This document shows, in pieces, positions 59,010 to 64,000 of a stretch of 64,000 nt of DNA; position 1 is the stretch's first letter, and every line of letters begins with the position of its first letter. The stretch is from Gnetum montanum (taxonomy: Eukaryota; Streptophyta; Gnetopsida; Gnetales; Gnetaceae), in NCBI GenBank assembly GCA_015680685.1, contig MNCI01023875.1, positions 84,956 through 148,955 on the forward strand, written 5' to 3'. The notes under the pieces are model-generated. The model was not told the DNA's origin. It saw only the letters and a program-made list of their open reading frames with translations, and did no database searches. The translations under genes and the position numbers were made by a program.

Positions 59010-60610
59010 GGTGTTGAATCAGATTTGATGTGCTACGTCCTCCTGCCACTAGCAACAGTGGCAGCTGTTACCGCTGATGGATGCCACTATAGTGCACAGA
59101 TGAGGCGCTAGCGGCCTTGCCATGGAACATATTAGACTGACCAATTGAGACTCTTTGCAGGGCTGATGAGAATGCCTTTTAGTTTTTCTTAACTCATAAA
59201 AATTGAATCATTGAATATTGCAAAACTGATCTTAACAACAGTGCCCATGAAATACCAGGGACTGACAGTTTAATCAGTGAAGGCCTCCTTCATATTTCTA
59301 TTGCTCAATCTCATTCTTCCCCACCTATCTAGGGATAAGTCATAATGCTCTCTTTTCTAGTTTTATCTCATGCATAGCAACAACATCAACCCCAGGTTTT
59401 TAAATTTGAGACTTTTCCAATGGTTTTAAAACATATTTTTTTGTTTATGCAGTTGTTTTAAATATTGCCTTTTGCCAGTATCTTCTTTTGTTGTTCCATG
59501 AAATGGCCAAATGTTTCCAACAATATCATATTGGAATCATTTTGTATAGAAACTATATTGAAATTCTAACAAAGTTATTCCATGAATTTTTGATGAACTT
59601 TAATTTTCTAAGATATGTATGTGGAAACTCTACCAAACTTGCCTTTTAAATATTTTATGATTATTTTGCATTACTCCTTAGATTGATTAGAGTGGTAAGA
59701 GTGGTGGATTAATTAAACCAATCAAAATTTGTAAATTGGAGTTCCTTTCTTTGAAAATTATGTAGATTGCAAGTTGACCACAACTAGTGGTGGTAGTTGT
59801 CATGGAAAATATTGGATGATTATAATTCTTAGTGATAGTTGTGGCAAAAAATTGGGTACAACTTGAGAATTTCATGAGTTTAGTGTGCTCATAGCTACAT
59901 CACAATTTCCAACAAAACACAAATTTAAATTTCATGAATCATAGTGGAGGTTTTAAACAATTGTGAGGGAGTTGTAACTCATGAAATGAATAGCATATTT
60001 TGGATTGTGAATGCATTAGATGCAAATTGATGTGATTCTTGAAATCTAACGCTTCAAACTTTCTTGTGCAATAATGGTAATATTAGGGAAACACATAGAA
60101 ATTAGTAAAAATGACAATTGAAAGAAAATTTCAAGTTTACAAATATTTGATACCTTAACTTGAATTGATGCTTCAATGATGGTTTAATGCTTTGGTATAT
60201 TTTGGCACTTTAGTTGTACCTTAGGAGGGATAATGATGCTTCAAAGAGAGTTTTAGCAAAGTTTAAATACTTCAAATTTGAATAGAAATGAAGAAAACAT
60301 TATAAATCTTTATAGAATTGTCTTGGGGTAGATCTATGATGAAGAAAGAAGGCTTGCTTCCTATGAAATGAGCATGAAAACACATATTATCCATCCTTAT
60401 TAAAATTTAATTTAATAAAAGAAATTTAGAATAACCCTTGGACTTCTCATTTAATGAAAAATAAGGGATTAGAGTTTTAATATATCTTTATGTGATAGTT
60501 ACATAAAAAATCCACATGATGAACTAATTTAATATGGAATACATGACATTAAATCAAGAAAGTAAACATGTCTTCATACTTGAGTGATGTGGATGATGAA
60601 AATTTTATAG
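59010..60610. other. No supported gene; 3' flank of the minus-strand copia element
   Basis: AT-rich, with a short CCACAACTAGTGGTGG inverted word at about 59778. The copia 3' LTR probably occupies part of 60300-60621, but its end could not be fixed. Confidence 0.4.
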
Positions 60611-60699
60611 CATCTCCAACATTTCATCCTTTAACATAGAATTTGAGTGTTGGAACATCATGTTAAATACCATGTTTAATTAATCTTCATCTTCAATAG

Positions 60700-60892
60700 T
60701 TTAAATGATGTCAATTTTGTTGTTTAAGTATGAAACTTGAATGGTGGTAGGCTATTGGTTATTACATCTACTAGTTGGTCATTTGAATCAATATGTTTGG
60801 GCTTCATCACCCCATACTTTACTTCTCACTTAACAAAAATGTACTGGATATTTAACTTGTTCATATAGTACATGTTTACCAAAGATCATTAT
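60700..60892 (-). pseudogene. Ty1/copia RNase H tail
   Basis: Below the solo LTR the minus-strand text reads NKLNIQYIFV, stop, EVKYGVMKPKHIDSNDQLVD, VITNSL. This is the H-D-(K)YHF-VRE-V...KHI.S.DQLAD..TK end of copia RNase H. It continues the pol cut by the solo LTR. Confidence 0.75.
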
Positions 60893-61209
60893 TGTTGATG
60901 TATCGACCTTGCCCATGCTAGGCATAGGGCCATAATCAACACATGTGTGTATCATTATTCATTATGGTAGTCCTAAGCATTACGGGAGCTACATAATGGC
61001 CCAGGTGGTGGATGTAACCATTGTAATAATGTCAAACGTGGTGGGAGTTATGTCTAGGTGGTGCTAGGAGTTACATGTGGTGGTGGCATGACCAACGTGG
61101 GACATGGACATTTAAATACCCAGACTAGTGGCTATAAATTAGGGGGGAGTGAAGGAGAAAAGGGAGAAGACAAGAGGGGCCTCCCCCTCTCCCACCAATA
61201 GGCAACATC

Positions 61210-61325
61210 TATGAATTGGCAAACCTCTCTCTCACATTGAGGGCCAACCTCTCTCTCATTAGGGGCCAACCTCTCTCTCATTAGAGGCCAATCTCTCTCT
61301 CACATTGGGGGCCAGCCTCTCCTCT
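61210..61325 (+). repeat. ~25-bp tandem repeat in the solo LTR
   Basis: Four to five units of GGCCAACCTCTCTCTCATTA with small changes (CACATTGAGG, CATTAGGG, CATTAGAG, CACATTGGGG). The repeat is in the probable R/U5 part, downstream of the TATA-like box. Confidence 0.8.
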
Positions 61326-61514
61326 CTTCAGTGGTATCTATGGAAGAAAAAATAGTGCATGTGCTAGGAAATAGAGGTTGTGAACAATGTGTCTATAGCA
61401 TGTAGAGTAGATAGCGAGTAGTAGCACATCTTTGCACAACGAGGTTTTTGTCCTTGCTACCACAAAGGACTTTTGCTTGGTAGCAATAGCAAATGGTAGT
61501 AGTTGGTAGCAGGA

Positions 61515-61572
61515 TCTCTCTCTCTCTCTCTCTCTCTCCCTCCCTCCCTCCCTCCCTCCCTCCCTCTCTCTA
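61515..61572 (+). repeat. (TC)n / (TCCC)n microsatellite
   Basis: An uninterrupted TC run of about 23 bp passes into about seven TCCC units and a short TC run. The open frames overlapping it on either strand (Arg/Glu-Gly or Ser/Pro-Leu repeats) are translations of the repeat, not genes. Confidence 0.95.
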
Positions 61573-62084
61573 CAAATCTGAACTGATGACTCCAACAAGG
61601 TTCTCTTTTTTTTCTCTCTTTAGCAATGGTGAAGCTGCAACACGTGACCTTCCTATGTTTTTTGCCACCAACGACAGGTTGCGTGGTAGGCGACAGCAAG
61701 GCATGTGGTGATGGAACAACAAAAACACTCTCTCTCTCCCCCTCTCCTAGTGGCTACGAGTAGCATCAACTATGGTAGCATCTACAATAACAAGATAGCA
61801 AAAATCGATGACAATAATAGGGACCAAGGAAAAGCTTAATTTTTTTTTAGTTATATATTGTGTTTTTATAAAGTCTTAAATTTCAAGACAGTTGTTGAAT
61901 TTGAATTTTCCCAAGTTTTTAGTTTGATTTTTTTTTGTTTTGAAACATCACATGGCCCTCTCCAGCTGAGACTATTCCTAGGTTTCCATACCCATCTAGG
62001 AGGCACCCTAGGTAATAGTTTCCTCAAACAAGTTTCTCCCTAGGTGTTGGTGTGACCAAAATTTATGCATCAACAATTATAGTA

Positions 62085-62934
62085 ATGATGTTGTCACATA
62101 GCAATTCAATTGAAAGTTTAATATCAAATTCTATTTTTTTAAATAAAATTTTCAACTAAAAAATATATTTTATATAGTATACCATGATAATGAATTCAAC
62201 TACATATGAAGATAAGCTGATGGCACTTTGATTATTTTATTTTTAGTAAATTGAATTTGGTCCATGGAAAATGATAGTTCCTAAAGTTGAATCTTTGTCA
62301 TCTTGATCACCTCCATATTCAACATTAGAGTAAGTATAAAATTTGCTATCTTCTTTTACCAAGTACAACCAATGATCAATGGTTGTCTTGATGTATCCTA
62401 ATACCTATCTTACCACATTTAAGTGGGATCTTAATTCTTCCAGGAATGATATAGCAAATTCTAAATTAGTTCTGGTTGGAAAAGGAACCTCAACAAACAA
62501 ATGATGCTTTTATAATAACTTGTAATAACAAATGAAGCTTGGTATTTTCTTTTGAGTTTGATATTTTGATATAGAAGAGAATTTGTTGATTTTTATTTTT
62601 CCAGGTCATACTTTTCTATAACAATATTTGCAAATTTAGTTTGATGAATTTTGAACCCTTCTTCAACATGATCAATTTGGATTTCAAGAAAATATTTGAA
62701 TAGCCATGTATCTTTCATTTCAAATTGTCTTCATGTCTTTTTTAAAAAACTTCTATAATATTTTTTAGTCATTCTTATGAATATTAATGCATTAACATAA
62801 AGTAGAATCATGATGAGATCATTTTCAATATATTTATGATATAGAATAACCTTACAAGGGTAAGATTTGTAACCTTAAAATCATGTTCTTGGTGCTTGTT
62901 TTAAGCCATACAGTGCATTATTTAATTTACATAC
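62085..62934 (-). pseudogene. Ty1/copia reverse transcriptase and RNase H start
   Basis: Minus-strand text: VCKLNNALYGLKQAPRT, then DLIMILLYVNALIF (in place of the catalytic YVDD), FEMKDTWLFKYFLEI, then VEEGFKIHQTKFANIVIEKY. Next come LGYIKTTIDHWLYLVKEDSK, FYTYSNVEYGGDQDDKDSTL and GTIIFHG, equal to the YTDADWAGD-DRKSTSG block of RNase H. The catalytic Asp residues of YVDD and of the RNase H start are replaced. Stops interrupt it. Confidence 0.85.
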
Positions 62935-63767
62935 TGATGGAACACGATATCGCATGGGCCGCGATAACGCGTACACGATATCGCATCCTCCCCCGTGATA
63001 TCACGTACGCGATATCGCAGTGTGCCATCATATCTATAAATAAGAGGCGGATCTCCCTTATTTCATCATCCTAGGCTAGACAGTAGGGAAACTCTGGTAG
63101 ATTGATAACTCCAGAGATAGAATATTTCCCATGTGCCTGTAGTAGGAGTCCTGAATTGAACAGATCTTTATTCGAGCAAACATTGTACCCGAACACAAGT
63201 TTGTGTATGGCAATAAAGATGAGCTTCTTGGATAAACCTTGCAGTGCATGGAATAGGCTAATTAGGATTTTATTTATTGTTATTTATTATCTGTTATTTA
63301 CATGCTTTATTAGTTATTTACTTCTTTCCCTCTCAACCATTCTCTCCTAGTTAAGTGCCTCAGTATGACTGCTTCGAGCACGTGCGTTACGCGTGGTGAT
63401 CCTAGCAACGATTAGCGTTTGGTAAACATGGTTGCATTGGTTTAGGGTGTGAATGGTAAGTGGGAACGGATGCTAACGCTAGGTTAATTTAGACTTAGTT
63501 CATTATTTAGAGTTAGTTGATTAGTCTCTCAATCCTTTACCTCAATAGCATAGGAGATAAAACATAAAAAGACTATAAAAATCATATACCTCAAACTTAC
63601 TTAACCATACACCGTGACAAATACAAGTAAGTCTGGGAAGACAACGAATAATTAACCTTAAATGTTCCATGAGATGTGTAGGCACTTAGTCTGTGGAGTT
63701 CGATCGGATCGCATGTGTTATGCTCGTATTCGTATGGTTGAGTGTAGGGGTACCTCGCCACTCCTCA
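62935..63767 (+). repeat. 5' LTR of a younger Athila-like element
   Basis: It begins TGATGGAACACGATATCGC and ends CACTCCTCA. It aligns with the LTRs at 42243 and 54443 over most of its length (AATAAAGATGAG, GATCCTAGCAACG, TAAATCA-type and GGGAAGACAACGA words). It keeps many CpG sites (CGATATCG at 62945, 62976 and 63010), unlike its old relatives. TATAAATA is at 63035-63042 and AATAAA at 63212-63217. The 3' LTR lies beyond the window. Confidence 0.88.
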
Positions 63768-63787
63768 TAGGTGCCGTTTCCAGGGAC
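63768..63787 (+). other. Primer-binding site of the younger element
   Basis: TAGGTGCCGTTTCCAGGGAC directly after the LTR. It resembles the TGGCGCCGTTGCC-type site of Athila elements and is better preserved than in the old copy at 43087. Confidence 0.75.
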
Positions 63788-63907
63788 TAAGTGTTTGTGC
63801 GCTAAGTAGAACATAGGAAATCACTCACATCATTGGGAGCTTAAATAAACCTTCAAGTTAACTAAGAAAAATTTTATAATGGTTAAATTGCACACCGATA
63901 ACACACA

Positions 63908-64000
63908 ATGTCTTCTTCTTCTTCTCATAAGAGCAACACATCACCTAGGGATCATACAAAGAACAGTCAGCAATCTAAAATGCATAACCTAAATCTGCCA
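63908..64000 (+). CDS. gag N-terminus of the younger Athila-like element (partial)
   Basis: ATG at 63908, 141 bp after the LTR, opens a frame that runs to the window end without a stop: MSSSSSHKSNTSPRDHTKNS, then QQSKMHNLNLP. It corresponds to 43237 in the old copy, where the start codon is ATA. The first 31 codons are Ser/Asn/Lys-rich and show no domain. The gag capsid would follow outside the window, so the state of the element cannot be judged. Confidence 0.65.
   Translation, partial: MSSSSSHKSNTSPRDHTKNSQQSKMHNLNLP

Larger units (their letters stand above)
60893..62075 (+). mobile_element. Solo LTR with perfect 5-bp target-site duplication
   Basis: It begins TGTTGATGTATCGACC and ends ATTTATGCATCAACA, so TGTTGATG and CATCAACA are an 8-bp inverted pair. 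ATTAT precedes it (60888-60892) and follows it (62076-62080). A TATA-like box TATAAATT lies near 61133. The interior has a short tandem repeat (about 61210-61320) and a TC/TCCC microsatellite. No coding domains are present, and pol text of the host copia resumes on both sides, as expected of a solo LTR left by recombination between two LTRs. The strand is inferred from the TATA-like box. Confidence 0.88.
60300..62934 (-). mobile_element. Ty1/copia element (minus strand), interrupted by a solo LTR and by a younger LTR element
   Basis: Read on the minus strand from 62934: RT, then RNase H, then a polypurine-like stretch (TTAAAGGATGAAA) and a TGTTGGAG LTR start at 60621. A 1183-bp solo LTR (60893-62075) sits inside the RNase H part. 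The RT part is cut at 62934 by the LTR starting at 62935. Removing the solo LTR and one copy of its target site rejoins the RNase H text (CDN on one side; YEQVKY / KPKHIDSNDQLVDVITN on the other). Confidence 0.78.

Noticed and set aside
60300-60621. 3' LTR of the minus-strand copia element
   Set aside because: The TGTTGGAG start after a purine-rich stretch is plausible, but the other end could not be fixed, so no exact feature is given.
61338-61711. Open frames with Arg/Glu/Gly or Ser/Pro/Leu repeats
   Set aside because: They translate the TC/TCCC microsatellite in the solo LTR.
1-64000. CRISPR arrays, bacterial operons, riboswitches
   Set aside because: No regularly spaced identical repeats with unique spacers. 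The gene structure, LTR elements and NLR show a plant nuclear genome.

Overview
This is a stretch of a large, repeat-filled plant nuclear genome. I think it is a gymnosperm, probably a conifer. The reasons are AT-rich, CpG-poor DNA, many old LTR retrotransposons nested in one another, one NLR immune-receptor gene with a 3.2-kb first intron, and wide tracts with no recognisable gene. Two assembly gaps (229 N and 1 N) show a draft scaffold. The species call is inference.

Layout. 1-16698: two minus-strand copies of a Tat-lineage Ty3/gypsy element (pol at 1388-4484 and 14590-16690). Between them lie a degenerate ~185-bp tandem repeat (4650-6300) and a decayed plus-strand locus of several exon-like blocks (8160-11585). 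16699-23100: a Ty1/copia element entered Tat copy 2. Its 5' LTR, primer-binding site and gag are clear, and RT and RNase H fragments follow. 23100-28500: almost featureless, with a tRNA-derived inverted repeat at 27.53-27.67 kb.

28532-36029 (minus): the one real host gene, a seven-exon NLR. Splice phases agree across all exons. The model gives a 1047-residue protein with an acylation-type N-terminus, an Ala/Ser/Thr-rich linker, a helical domain, NB-ARC and LRRs. However, a perfect 22-bp tandem duplication just after the P-loop breaks the frame, so this sequence as written encodes only about 425 residues. The upstream region holds a 454-bp tandem duplication and a 429-bp near-perfect hairpin.

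37.9-42.2 kb: a PIF1/Helitron helicase tail, several tandem repeats, a very AT-rich tract and a 19-C run. 42243-55319: a full-length, old Athila-like Ty3/gypsy element with two LTRs, gag, protease, RT, RNase H, integrase and an extra coiled-coil-rich reading frame after pol. 55.3-60.6 kb: a tRNA-like sequence, tandem repeats and a pseudogene fragment of the helicase RTEL1. 60.6-62.93 kb: a minus-strand copia pol, interrupted by a 1183-bp solo LTR with a perfect 5-bp target-site duplication. 62935-64000: a younger, CpG-rich relative of the Athila-like element enters that same copia; its gag frame is open at the window end.

The window mostly records successive nested insertions and their decay, much of it by C-to-T or G-to-A changes that make TAG stops. 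Homology calls come from motif recognition by eye, with no database search. Exon boundaries rest on splice consensus and phase.
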